Below are positions 26,700 to 36,396 of a DNA stretch of 64,000 nt, in pieces. Origin of the DNA: CAZXYS01 sp964645005 (GTDB lineage Bacteria > Bacteroidota > Ignavibacteria > Kapaibacteriales > UBA2268); assembly GCA_964645005.1 (NCBI GenBank), contig CAZXYS010000005.1:62001-126000 (forward strand), given 5' to 3'. Position 1 is the stretch's first letter, and every line of letters begins with the position of its first letter. The position numbers and the translations under genes were made by a program. The notes under the pieces are model-generated. The model was given only the letters and a program-made list of their open reading frames with translations, was not told the DNA's origin and searched no databases.

Positions 26700-26785
26700 A
26701 TTAACACTTCAAAACCAAAAAGGTTGCGAAAAAAAATATTTTTTTTACAATTTTTTTGCAACCATTTCTTATCTAAAGTGTTAAT
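26700..26785. promoter_or_regulatory. Two identical divergent ECF-type promoter motifs
   Basis: On the + strand GCAACC (26758-26763), 12 bp, AAGTGTTAAT (26776-26785). On the - strand the same GCAACC (complement of 26722-26727), 12 bp, AAGTGTTAAT (complement of 26700-26709). Both -35-like boxes are preceded by T-rich runs. GCAACC-like -35 boxes are usual for ECF sigmas. One motif faces the sigma factor operon (about 37 bp from its start codon), the other the T9SS cargo gene at 26852. Confidence 0.7.
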
Positions 26786-26851
26786 TATAAGTATAAACGT
26801 CAAACCCGGCTTTATTTCGGGATGAATCATAACTGAAACAGGGTGATTAAG

Positions 26852-29077
26852 ATGTTAAAAGCATTAAAACTATTGACTATACTGTCTTTATTAATTTTCA
26901 TCGGAGAGCAGAAGGCTGAAGCATCTCTGACTTCTCCGCAACTTTACAATGTAGAAATCGACAGAGATACGCTTATCCTTGATTTTGAATATCCTTCAAA
27001 CGATATAATCAGTGGTTATAAATTATACATTGCAGACGGAGAAACAAACAACCTCGAAGAGTTTGAACTATTGCGGATCATAGAGCACAATCCTTTTAAA
27101 ATAAAAAGATTTAAACGAGTTAGTTATTCTATTGTTATTGACGATAGACCAACTCCAGGTAAACACACATTTTATCTAACCGCTTACCATATTCCCAATG
27201 AAAGTGATCCTTCTGACTTTGTGACTACTAACATTAAAAATACTTTCAACATTACATTTGAAACAACACCTCAAAAAAACGGATTCATAGGCGAACCATA
27301 CATTTATAAGGCTAAGGCAGTAAGTTCCGATTTTGATCCTATAAATTATAAAATCGTTGCAGCTCCGAAAGGCAGTTCGATTGATTCAAAAACAGGCGAA
27401 TTTATCTGGGTCCCCGAGAAATTGGGGATATATGCCATTACAATTAGAGCATACCTAGAAAATGATTCTACTATATACAAGGACCAGAGCTGGAATGTTC
27501 AGATTAAAGAATGCAGAGTTGGCGGCAATATAGATGCATTAGTTACCGATGAGCAAGGTAATTCGGTTGAAATTGGCTTAGGAACCTTACTCATAAAAAA
27601 CGATACCATTGAAAAATACGATGAATACAGATTTAGTGACGGACAACTTTTAATTGAAAATATTGACAAGGGAAAATACTATTTATTGGTTGAGGGAGAG
27701 AGTTTTGAAGCTGAATATTACAAAGACGCTTATCATCTTGCCAATGCAACTCCTATTAATGTTGATTGCGGAAAAACCATTGAAATAAAAATTGAAGTTA
27801 AAAAGAAAAACCTCCTCAAAGATTATAAAATACAAGGTCACATAACCGATAAAAAGGATAACCCTGTAAACTGGGCTTCCATTACCTTCTATGGTAGAAA
27901 TTTGAAGACAAATGATCCGAGCATTTCACGTGTAATAACCAATGAAGATGGCTTCTATAGCATTGAACTGCCAAATGATAAAAAGTACGTCGTTCGCGCG
28001 GCACCGCCCTCGGACACCTCTTTCACTGCAAACAAAGAGCTTGCTGCAATATACTACGAAGATGAAACTGACTACACGGAAGCTGTCAGATTCATACCCG
28101 GTAAAGATAATAATACTTTCGATTTCGCTTTGCCCGAAAAAGATAAAATTGACAATTCCATCTCAGGGCAAATATCTGATAAAAACAATAATCCCTTGCC
28201 AAACGTGAATATCGTTGCCTATCCCGTTAAAACGGATAATATCTACCGTGACGGACTTTTTCAAGGTTTGACAACAGTTTCGGACAAAAATGGTAACTTC
28301 ACATTTACTTCACTTATCCCCGGAGAATATGTCCTTTTGGGTGCACCAAATTCCAACAGAATACTGACAGGATACTATTCGCTTAATGAATTTTACTCTC
28401 ATTGGAACTCAGCCGCAAAAATTGATTTGAACTATCAGCATATTGAAAATCTCCATATAGAATTACTCGAGCTTCCCCTGCCCCCTGCCGGTAAAGCTGC
28501 ACTCAAGGGAACTGTTATCGGTGATAAAATGCGAACAAAAAAAATAAAGGATAAACCATTATCAAGCAATATTATTCCCGGAGCCATTGTTTATTTGAAA
28601 GATATTAATGACCAGCACCGGATACTTTTCAGCACTTTAACTGATCATAACGGTAAATATACCATCAATAATATCAAACAGGGCAATTATAGACTAACAT
28701 TTGAAAAAGTTGGATACAAACCGGTCCATAAAGATATAATCTTATCTCAAGATACAAGTTTTGCCAATGCCAATATGGAATTATTGGCAGACCCAACCTT
28801 TAATATGGAATTAAGTAAGAATTTTAGTTCAAACAGTTCCGTAATATATCCAAACCCAGCAAACGGAACTATTAACATTCGACTTAACAGAGTCTATGAT
28901 AAAATTAAATTATCACTGACTAATTTAATCGGTCAGGAAATATTTTCCGAAGTTTACTATAACAACAATTCAAACAATGACATAAAAATAGACATCGATT
29001 CAATATCGCAAGGTATATATGTTCTTAATCTGGATTTTGGAAAAACAAAGGAAACTCATACACTGATCATAAATTGA
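26852..29077 (+). CDS. Multidomain T9SS-exported surface protein (Ig-like and CarboxypepD-reg-like repeats)
   Basis: 741 residues from ATG 26852, which follows an AGGGTGAT ribosome-binding region and begins a clear signal peptide (MLKALKLLTILSLLIF); an upstream in-frame GTG is less likely. A putative-Ig segment (QKNGFIGEPYIYKAKA ... GEFIWVPEKLG) is followed by three carboxypeptidase-regulatory-like domains (GHITDKKDNPVNWASITF, GQISDKNNNPLPNVNIVAYP, IPGAIVYLKD...GYKP) and a T9SS sorting domain (VIYPNPANGTINIRL ... GIYVLNLDFG). It is divergent from the ECF sigma factor and preceded by the shared promoter motif, so it is probably in that regulon. Likely adhesive or structural. Confidence 0.83.
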   Translation: MLKALKLLTILSLLIFIGEQKAEASLTSPQLYNVEIDRDTLILDFEYPSNDIISGYKLYIADGETNNLEEFELLRIIEHNPFKIKRFKRVSYSIVIDDRPTPGKHTFYLTAYHIPNESDPSDFVTTNIKNTFNITFETTPQKNGFIGEPYIYKAKAVSSDFDPINYKIVAAPKGSSIDSKTGEFIWVPEKLGIYAITIRAYLENDSTIYKDQSWNVQIKECRVGGNIDALVTDEQGNSVEIGLGTLLIKNDTIEKYDEYRFSDGQLLIENIDKGKYYLLVEGESFEAEYYKDAYHLANATPINVDCGKTIEIKIEVKKKNLLKDYKIQGHITDKKDNPVNWASITFYGRNLKTNDPSISRVITNEDGFYSIELPNDKKYVVRAAPPSDTSFTANKELAAIYYEDETDYTEAVRFIPGKDNNTFDFALPEKDKIDNSISGQISDKNNNPLPNVNIVAYPVKTDNIYRDGLFQGLTTVSDKNGNFTFTSLIPGEYVLLGAPNSNRILTGYYSLNEFYSHWNSAAKIDLNYQHIENLHIELLELPLPPAGKAALKGTVIGDKMRTKKIKDKPLSSNIIPGAIVYLKDINDQHRILFSTLTDHNGKYTINNIKQGNYRLTFEKVGYKPVHKDIILSQDTSFANANMELLADPTFNMELSKNFSSNSSVIYPNPANGTINIRLNRVYDKIKLSLTNLIGQEIFSEVYYNNNSNNDIKIDIDSISQGIYVLNLDFGKTKETHTLIIN

Positions 29078-29313
29078 CCATAAATGAATCAACAATACTA
29101 AAAGCCTATTATGAAAATAATTTAATATTTTAAATATTTAATTCATTTTTTTATATTTAATTTTTACTATTAGTAATTAAATATAAGTTCCATACAAACG
29201 TAAACAAAATTACTACTTTTAATGTAATTTTTTTAACATTGATCTGTTAGTTAATAGTGACAGTAAAAAAATGAAAAAAGTTTTTTAAAATTAATAATAA
29301 GCGGAGTTTTTTG

Positions 29314-32300
29314 ATGAATAGGTTTATAATTTCTTTGATAGCGTTCTTCTTTTTAGGGATTTTAAGCAGTCAGGTATTTGCACAAAACATGACACCCGAA
29401 GAAGTTCGCAAAAAGCAAATACGCGATCACCTCCTGTTCAATTCTGCGCAGGGACGCGAATTCTGGATAGCTATACCTCCAAATGAAGTAGCCAGCTATC
29501 CCACTCAGGTACTTGAAATATTTGTTACAGCCTCAGTACAAACACAAGCTACCATAAAATCTCCCACGATGGGAGTTAATATTACTAAAAACGTAAAACC
29601 ACTGTCTATAACAACTTTTTCAAGTGAAACAGGTGAAACTACTTTCCAATGGGAAATAAGGAGAAGTGAAAAAGTAACGGACAAAGGACTGCAAATTACT
29701 TCACCTCAGCCATTATCAGTTTACGTTTTGAATGCAAAAAGTGCTACCTCCGAAGGCTATCTTGCTCTGCCAAGATCTGCCTGGGGCACCGAATATATTC
29801 ACTGCTCTTATTACGACCATAACGAAATAAGAAAGTGGAAAACCGGTTTTATTATAATCGCTGCAGAGAAAAATACAAGAGTAAGGATTACTCTCAGAGG
29901 ACGCGGCGCTGCCGGTACTTTAGGCGGTCATAATTTAGGTGATATTATTACGGAAAACTTAGATGCAGGGCAAACCTTCATGGTGCAGGGTAATGGTGAA
30001 ACCAGAGGCTTTTTCGATATGACCGGTTCAAAGGTTGTAGCAGATAAACCTATCGGCTTTATCTCAACTCACGAAAGGACTCATATCCCATCCTATGATA
30101 TCTGGAATGGCAGGGACCATCTTGCAGAGATGATGCCCCCGGTACATGCATGGGGCAAGGAGTATATTACCATTGAATACAAAAGAGACAGTGGTCAGGG
30201 AGATTTTTTCCGAGTTGTTGCTGCTGAAGATAACACTAGGTTTATTTGCAAATACTATTCAATTCAAAATGGTGAACAACTGGGAACCTGGGAAGGTCAG
30301 ATGAAAAATGCAGGCGATTTCCAGGAATATCTCCAGGAACACGTTCAAGCAGGCAACAAATTAAAATCAATCAGAGGCGCATCAATATTCACAGCCGATA
30401 AACCAATACTGGTAATGCAGTATTCTTATTCTGCATACTGGGACGGTAATGACATTTTTGATCCATTTATGATACTTGTAGTACCTGTGGAACAATATAT
30501 TCCTACTACAGTCTTCCAGACTCCATCCAGTAAAGCATTTCAAGATAATTGGTTTAATATTATAGCCAAACATGATCCTAAGGATTCAAAATTTGAGGAT
30601 CTGAAATCAATAAAAGTTGATGGTAAAAAAGTTTCGACACTTGAACCTTCATTTGTTTTGAATAAGATACCAACAAAAGATCTGTATTGGGCTAAACTAA
30701 GAATGGATCCTGGCGCCCATAAAGTATCAGGAGATACTGAATTTGGCGGCTACATCTATGGTTTCAGTACATTTGATTCTTACGGCTGGCCTGCGGCTAT
30801 GGCTATTAACAAGCTGGACGAACTTGATACCCTTGAACCGGAGTTGTACCCGGAAGGTGTTTGCGGTGATTATACAATAAGAGCTACCGAATTCCGCAAC
30901 GGCGAAGAAGGCGACGATCCAAGACAGGTTGATCAGGGTATCTCTCAGATTAAACTGCTCGATGGCAGCTATAACTACGAACTCGATCCCAATGATTTCG
31001 AACCATGGCCCGTTAATTATGACCATACATTTTATCTGAACCTGATCGACCCGTTTAAATCCGGCTTAGCAATATATGCAGTTACCGACAGAGCTGGAAA
31101 CGTTAATATCGATACCCTGAGTTACGAACCCGACAGCCTTAAGCTCGATCCGGAAACAGTGGCTTTCGGCGAAGTAAGGCTCAGAACCACAAAAGAAGAA
31201 ATTGCGGTTCTCGAAAATGTATCAGACAGTACTATCAAAATCCTGAAAATAGCCCTGCAAACAGCTAAATTCTACGAAATCACCGATGGTGCAGTACCGC
31301 CGGAAATGGAATTGGCTCCGGGAGATACGCATCAGATCAGAATAGAATACTCACCAACAAGAGAATCTTTACGTGAGGATGATCTGGATATCGATTCACT
31401 TCTCGTAACAACAGAGTGTTTGGAATACAAATGGGAGATCAACGGTCGAGGCGTCATCCCAAGAATATATGTTGCCGACTGGGACGCACTAACAATCCCC
31501 GTTGGTGAAACAAAATGTATAACGGAAGAAAAAGATGGACTCAGGATACGCAACACAGGTACGGCAACACTTGAGATATACGGCATAGAAGATATAGATC
31601 TTGCTCCCTTCTCAATGCCCGAGACAATCCCTGAGTTCACGTTTACTATCCCCCCCGGTGAAGAAGTATACTTAAAAGAAATATGCTTTGAAGCTGTCGA
31701 TACTCTTGATCACTACAAGGATGTGGTATTCAAGAGCAATACCGATACCGTACCGCATAATAACTATAAAGATACCTCTCACTGGCACGGAGCAGGAATG
31801 CAGCCCGGTCCGGTCATTACCAGTGTTAACTGGAAAGAGCGCAGAGTGCTTACAGTTAACGATTCTGCTGTCTACATGACCAATGTCGGCGACACCAAAG
31901 TATTGGTTAACAGTTTCAAACTGGACGATGAAAACGACAACAGTATGGAAATTCTCTACAACCAAATTACTCCCAAAGAAACAAACATAGAACTCTATCC
32001 CCTTACCGAAAACAACAGCGGGAAAACTACAAAGATTACTATTCCGGTAAGATTTGTCCCACAGGATGAGCAGGATTACGAAAACTTCGTAATTCCTGTA
32101 TTCGGTGATGAAACGGTCGAAACCGGCACTGTCAGAGGCAGACTCGAAGGAATCGGAATCCTGCCTAAGATTGACACACTGGGATATGAATTCGCCGAGA
32201 TCAGATACATACAAGGCGAACAAAACATTTCGCCTGAAACAGGACAGGTCAAGATCAGGTCTACAAGCCAATCGGCTGACTTGTATATAGAATCTATTGA

Positions 32301-33615
32301 GTGGGAAGATCCCAATCAGCAGGAATTCGAATTCACCCGTACACCTCCGAGCGACACCGTTATAACCCGCGGCGATTCCCTCGTGCTGGACGTGATATTC
32401 CATCCATCACAGCCGCAGGCAACAGTCGTTGAAAGAGTCGAAGTTGTATCAGACGCCGAGACAGGACCGGATAGAGACCCCAGAATAACCCACTATCCCG
32501 AAGTTATCGGCCATTCCTTCCAGGTTGGCTGGAGCGTTAATGAACTTGACTTCGGTCCCGTACTGCTTTGCGATCCCGAAGAGGACCACTTTACCATCTT
32601 CAACAATAGCCAAAATCAAGATATCATCGATGTCAAAATCAATAAGTTTGCCGGTGATGTTACATTATTTGAAATAACAAACATTCCCGACAGAATATCT
32701 GCTAATGATGAAGGTAATGTTGGAGTCAGGTATTCTCCCGAATACCCGCGGGCAAGCGAGATGCAGGTTGAAGTTGAAGTGACCTTCGAAAATTCAAATG
32801 TCACCGAAAAAGATACGACATTAGTAAAAGGCGAAGGTTACAAAGTACCGGTTACATTAAAGCTGCCTGAATTGGATAAGAATGCAGCAGGTATCCCGGT
32901 AGAAATACCAATCACCATCGTAAATAATAAAGCAAACGAATCAAAGATAACCGAATTTGAGATCGATGTGCTTTATGAAACCGACTGGATGACCTGGCTG
33001 CCTGCAGGCGATACAGATAATGAAATCGCTCAGGGAGAAGCACTGGTACCTAACAGTTGGAATGTCACAGGAGTGGAAACAAGAGATCCTGTTACCGGCA
33101 TGGCACGGCTGAGAATCACCGCTGCCGGCACTATGCCCGTAAAAGGCGGTGAGAATGTTCTCGTCAGACCAAGATTCCTGTTATTGCTTACGGAATCGCT
33201 GACAACATTCCATCCTGAGATAAGCCTGACTAAATTGGAAAACTCAGGATTCGGCGACAGGACTATATGTATCATACCGGATACAACACGCGGAGAAGTA
33301 ACTATCAACTCCTGCGTCATAGACTTAAGACATATAGAATATACCGGAGATGACTACCTGCTCGAAAGCATCAGTCCGAATCCGGTAACTGACGAAGGCT
33401 TCACTCTCAAATACGGAGTTGGTCTTGAAGGTAGAACTAAGATTGAACTACATAACTCCAAGGGCGTACTTGTAGACATATTGGTCGACGCAGTAACCGA
33501 TCCCGGTTACTACGAACAGCAGGTAAAAACAAGCGATCTGCCTGCAGGAGTATATTTCCTAAAAATGCAGAGCGGACCATTTACCAAGATGCGCAGAATA
33601 GTGATAACGAAGTAA
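29314..33615 (+). CDS. Giant T9SS-exported protein with IgGFc-binding-like and ASPM/HYDIN-like domains
   Basis: 1433 residues. Signal peptide (to QVFAQ), then an N-terminal region of about 450 residues resembling IgGFc-binding-protein N-terminal domains (GREFWIAIPPNE, SPQPLSVYVLNAKSATSEGYLALP, VVADKPIGFISTHERTHIP). This is followed by successive beta-sandwich modules of the ASPM/HYDIN choice-of-anchor type (LDPETVAFGEVRL, LDFGPVLLCDPEE) and a C-terminal T9SS sorting domain (ESISPNPVTDEGFTL ... GVYFLKMQSGPF). The ATG at 29314 has GGAG seven bases upstream. Probably a cell-surface or secreted adhesin-like protein. A terminator follows. Confidence 0.85.
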   Translation: MNRFIISLIAFFFLGILSSQVFAQNMTPEEVRKKQIRDHLLFNSAQGREFWIAIPPNEVASYPTQVLEIFVTASVQTQATIKSPTMGVNITKNVKPLSITTFSSETGETTFQWEIRRSEKVTDKGLQITSPQPLSVYVLNAKSATSEGYLALPRSAWGTEYIHCSYYDHNEIRKWKTGFIIIAAEKNTRVRITLRGRGAAGTLGGHNLGDIITENLDAGQTFMVQGNGETRGFFDMTGSKVVADKPIGFISTHERTHIPSYDIWNGRDHLAEMMPPVHAWGKEYITIEYKRDSGQGDFFRVVAAEDNTRFICKYYSIQNGEQLGTWEGQMKNAGDFQEYLQEHVQAGNKLKSIRGASIFTADKPILVMQYSYSAYWDGNDIFDPFMILVVPVEQYIPTTVFQTPSSKAFQDNWFNIIAKHDPKDSKFEDLKSIKVDGKKVSTLEPSFVLNKIPTKDLYWAKLRMDPGAHKVSGDTEFGGYIYGFSTFDSYGWPAAMAINKLDELDTLEPELYPEGVCGDYTIRATEFRNGEEGDDPRQVDQGISQIKLLDGSYNYELDPNDFEPWPVNYDHTFYLNLIDPFKSGLAIYAVTDRAGNVNIDTLSYEPDSLKLDPETVAFGEVRLRTTKEEIAVLENVSDSTIKILKIALQTAKFYEITDGAVPPEMELAPGDTHQIRIEYSPTRESLREDDLDIDSLLVTTECLEYKWEINGRGVIPRIYVADWDALTIPVGETKCITEEKDGLRIRNTGTATLEIYGIEDIDLAPFSMPETIPEFTFTIPPGEEVYLKEICFEAVDTLDHYKDVVFKSNTDTVPHNNYKDTSHWHGAGMQPGPVITSVNWKERRVLTVNDSAVYMTNVGDTKVLVNSFKLDDENDNSMEILYNQITPKETNIELYPLTENNSGKTTKITIPVRFVPQDEQDYENFVIPVFGDETVETGTVRGRLEGIGILPKIDTLGYEFAEIRYIQGEQNISPETGQVKIRSTSQSADLYIESIEWEDPNQQEFEFTRTPPSDTVITRGDSLVLDVIFHPSQPQATVVERVEVVSDAETGPDRDPRITHYPEVIGHSFQVGWSVNELDFGPVLLCDPEEDHFTIFNNSQNQDIIDVKINKFAGDVTLFEITNIPDRISANDEGNVGVRYSPEYPRASEMQVEVEVTFENSNVTEKDTTLVKGEGYKVPVTLKLPELDKNAAGIPVEIPITIVNNKANESKITEFEIDVLYETDWMTWLPAGDTDNEIAQGEALVPNSWNVTGVETRDPVTGMARLRITAAGTMPVKGGENVLVRPRFLLLLTESLTTFHPEISLTKLENSGFGDRTICIIPDTTRGEVTINSCVIDLRHIEYTGDDYLLESISPNPVTDEGFTLKYGVGLEGRTKIELHNSKGVLVDILVDAVTDPGYYEQQVKTSDLPAGVYFLKMQSGPFTKMRRIVITK

Positions 33616-33641
33616 TTTAATCGCATAAAGTTAGATTATAT

Positions 33642-33672
33642 GGGCATCTCTTCTCAGGGATGCCCTTTTTTT
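33642..33672 (+). terminator. Rho-independent terminator after the giant T9SS gene
   Basis: Stem GGGCATC / GATGCCC with a 10-nt loop followed by seven T residues, 27 bp after the stop codon. Confidence 0.92.
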
Positions 33673-33825
33673 ATCATAATGATACTTTTCATATTTTAGT
33701 ACGTATTTATTAGTAAGAAGAATATTTTTTAAAGAAATTCGGAGATAATTAAAATTTTACTTGTTATTGATAAAGAAATTTGTAAAATTCAAAATGAAAT
33801 AAGTTATAATTAATAAAATTCTCCT

Positions 33826-34275
33826 ATGAAGAGATTATATTATTCAATAAAAGACATAACCGAAATCGTTAACGAAGAGAAGCACATTCTTCGGTATTGG
33901 GAAAAAGAATTTGAACATCTTAACCCAAGAAAAAACAGAGGGGGCAACAGAATCTATTCCTCAAGAGATCTCAAAATAATAAAAGCTATAAAAAAGCTGT
34001 TAAGAGAAGAAAATTTATCTTTAAAAGGCGCAAAAGACAGATTAAATGAATTAATGGATAAGGCAGATGGATTAGACGGTTACCTTCCGGATGATACCGG
34101 TGTTGTAACAGAAACTAAAGCATCTTATCATAACGATCAACTATTTTCTGATGAAAAAGAAGAAATTCAAACAACCTTGAAGAGCGATTCCGGTAAAGTT
34201 GTTTTAAAAGAGTCTGACGCACGTGAAATTTTAAACTTATTATTGGAGATAAGAAAAATTTTGAAAGAATCGTAG
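33826..34275 (+). CDS. MerR-family transcriptional regulator
   Basis: 149 residues. The N-terminal 70 residues form a MerR winged helix-turn-helix: YYSIKDITEIVNEEKHILRYWEKEFEHLNPRKNRGGNRIYSSRDL, the variant with RYWEKEF common in Bacteroidota/Chlorobiota. The C-terminal half is an acidic linker and a short helix (ILNLLLEIRKIL), with no metal-binding cysteines or effector domain recognised. It is monocistronic; its target genes are not evident. Confidence 0.88.
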   Translation: MKRLYYSIKDITEIVNEEKHILRYWEKEFEHLNPRKNRGGNRIYSSRDLKIIKAIKKLLREENLSLKGAKDRLNELMDKADGLDGYLPDDTGVVTETKASYHNDQLFSDEKEEIQTTLKSDSGKVVLKESDAREILNLLLEIRKILKES

Positions 34276-34508
34276 AGAAATAAGTGATAATCGTGTTAAA
34301 TTATATTCAACTAAGAAACATTTATTAAAATTACAAACCAAATAATAATCATTTTTATGAACAAACTTTTGATTAGTAACATAAAATTCATTAGATTTAT
34401 AAATTCTTTTAACCATAATTTTGCAATTGATAGAAAATAAGTATACATATAGGTTTATTTTAGATGAAATCAATACTTCAAGTAACAATATTTTCTCGAG
34501 GTAAAAAT

Positions 34509-35486
34509 ATGAAACGTTTTTTGTGGCTCATGATAGGATTATCTGCAGCAATTATACTTCAACCACTGAACATCTTCGCTCAGAATGATGAATACAAAAT
34601 GCGTACAGTCGGTCATCACGACGATGATGTATTGGGCGTATTCGTAAACGAGGATGATACTCAGGTAGCTACCTGCAGTCTGGACGAGACAATTAAAATA
34701 TGGACGCTGCCGGATGGAAATCTTTACAGGACATTTAAAGGACACCTCGGACAGGTTAACAATATTTCTTTTTCCGGTAACGACAAATGGCTTGCCAGCG
34801 GTTCAAGTGATCAAACAGTTAGAATTTGGAACGTTGAAACAGGCGAACAAATGGCTGTCCTTAAAGGACACACTGATCAGGTTATCGGAGTCTACTTCAG
34901 CCAGGACGACAGCAGTACATTCGTTGCCAGCACAAGCTTTGACAAGACCGTCAAACTATGGGACTACCGCTTGGGTCAGGAAATTAAAACTCTCAGAGAT
35001 CACACCAAACCTACCAATAATATTGCTTACAGTTACGATGGCAAATACCTGGCTTCATGCAGCGATGACAAAACTATCAAGATCTGGTCGACCGACTTGA
35101 CAACCAAAGAACCGCTGATGACTCTTCTCGGACATGAAGCCCCCGTATTGACCGTCCTCTACAGCTTCGACAGCGAATACCTTATTTCATCTGACCAGGC
35201 TGGTTATATAAAAGTCTGGAAAATGCCTGAGGGTAAGCTCTTAAGAACTATAAAAGCGCACGATGATCTTATCCAGGATTGTTCCTTTGCCGGAGATAAC
35301 AGAACTATCGTTAGCGCTAGCCTTGATAAGAAAGTTAAATTATGGGACATTTTAACTGGTGAAAATAAAATGAATTTTGACGCCGGCAAGGAAATCTGGT
35401 CGGTTGACCTGGTTGTTGATGTAAGCATAATAATTCTTGGTTGTGCCGACGGCACTGTTCGTTATCTTGAAAAGGCGGAAAATTAA
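34509..35486 (+). CDS. Exported WD40-repeat beta-propeller protein
   Basis: 325 residues: signal peptide MKRFLWLMIGLSAAII...FAQ, then seven WD40 repeats (TCSLDETIKIWTLPDG, SGSSDQTVRIWNVETG, STSFDKTVKLWDYRLG, SCSDDKTIKIWSTD and so on) forming one full propeller. The ATG at 34509 with AGG upstream is chosen because it begins the signal peptide; an earlier ATG adds 15 residues with no leader character. It has no T9SS tail, so it is probably periplasmic. The OmpA-like gene follows after 18 bp, suggesting a two-gene operon. Confidence 0.85.
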   Translation: MKRFLWLMIGLSAAIILQPLNIFAQNDEYKMRTVGHHDDDVLGVFVNEDDTQVATCSLDETIKIWTLPDGNLYRTFKGHLGQVNNISFSGNDKWLASGSSDQTVRIWNVETGEQMAVLKGHTDQVIGVYFSQDDSSTFVASTSFDKTVKLWDYRLGQEIKTLRDHTKPTNNIAYSYDGKYLASCSDDKTIKIWSTDLTTKEPLMTLLGHEAPVLTVLYSFDSEYLISSDQAGYIKVWKMPEGKLLRTIKAHDDLIQDCSFAGDNRTIVSASLDKKVKLWDILTGENKMNFDAGKEIWSVDLVVDVSIIILGCADGTVRYLEKAEN

Positions 35487-35504
35487 AAATCGGAGGTATA
35501 TATA

Positions 35505-36233
35505 ATGATCATCAAAAACAAAAAAAATGTATTTATTCCAATAATGATATTTGCCCTTATTTTAGGGACAGCTTCTTTGAAAGCTCAGTTGGTAGAACCT
35601 GTCGTTTCACTAACCGGCAGCGTTTTTAATCAGATCACAAAGGAACCTGAAACTGTGTTCCTTATCGTTAAAAATGAAGAAGGTAAGAAAATTTCGGCTG
35701 CAAGAAGTAATTCAACTGAAAATGGCTACTACTATATTACCGGTTTAAAACCTGGCCATACCTACTACATTGAATTGAAGCAAAAGAATTTTATGAATGA
35801 AAGACATAAAATCGAGATTGCTGATACCCGCAAGTACGAAGAAATATCAAAGGACTTTCTCGTTAAGCCATTGAAACAAGGAGCGGAAATAAAATTGCAA
35901 GTACCTCCTTTTGAACTAAATAAATCAAAACTCCGCTATGGTGCGGAATTTCTATTGAAAGACCTGGCTAATACTCTGAAATATAATCATGACGTTAAAT
36001 TCAAAATAAAATGCTACCCCGACAGCCCCGGAAATGAGGGTGAAAATCTGAGATTGACCACTGATCGGGCAAAATCTCTTAAAGAGTTTTTTGTGCAAAA
36101 AGGAATTGATGCCTCCCGCATAACTGTAAAGGGTTCCGCTGTCGTCGACCCGCAAAATCCGCCCCCGAAAGAAAAGCAGGCTAAAGGCAAGCGTTACATC
36201 GGTACTTCCTATATTATCATTCAGGATTTTTGA
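35505..36233 (+). CDS. OmpA-like exported protein
   Basis: 242 residues: signal peptide ending at LKAQ, an N-terminal CarboxypepD-reg/Cna-B-like beta domain (SVFNQITKEPETVFLIVKN ... YYYITGLKPGHTYYIELK) and a C-terminal OmpA-like peptidoglycan-binding domain (LRYGAEFLLKDLANTL ... LTTDRAKSLKEFFVQKGIDASRITVKG). The canonical NxxLSxxRA is present as LRLTTDRAKS. It probably links the outer membrane or its WD40 neighbour to peptidoglycan. GGAGG lies 9 bp upstream of the start. A terminator-like hairpin follows. Confidence 0.82.
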   Translation: MIIKNKKNVFIPIMIFALILGTASLKAQLVEPVVSLTGSVFNQITKEPETVFLIVKNEEGKKISAARSNSTENGYYYITGLKPGHTYYIELKQKNFMNERHKIEIADTRKYEEISKDFLVKPLKQGAEIKLQVPPFELNKSKLRYGAEFLLKDLANTLKYNHDVKFKIKCYPDSPGNEGENLRLTTDRAKSLKEFFVQKGIDASRITVKGSAVVDPQNPPPKEKQAKGKRYIGTSYIIIQDF

Positions 36234-36258
36234 AAATCTTTAATTAATAAAACTATAG

Positions 36259-36300
36259 GGCTGCTTGGATTTATTAAATTCATGCAGCCATTTTTATTTT
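36259..36300 (+). terminator. Terminator after the OmpA-like gene
   Basis: Six-bp stem GGCTGC / GCAGCC with a 19-nt loop, followed by a T-rich tail (ATTTTTATTTT). Confidence 0.7.
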
Positions 36301-36396
36301 AGCCAATAACAAAAGTTGTTGGGATTTTACAGTATAAATTTTTATTTTAATCCTTTGTAATTTGTAAAATTAGATAACAGGGACTTATTTTTAAAA

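Noticed and set aside
31672..32403. 243-residue - strand reading frame
   Set aside because: Antisense shadow of the giant T9SS gene without any family motif.
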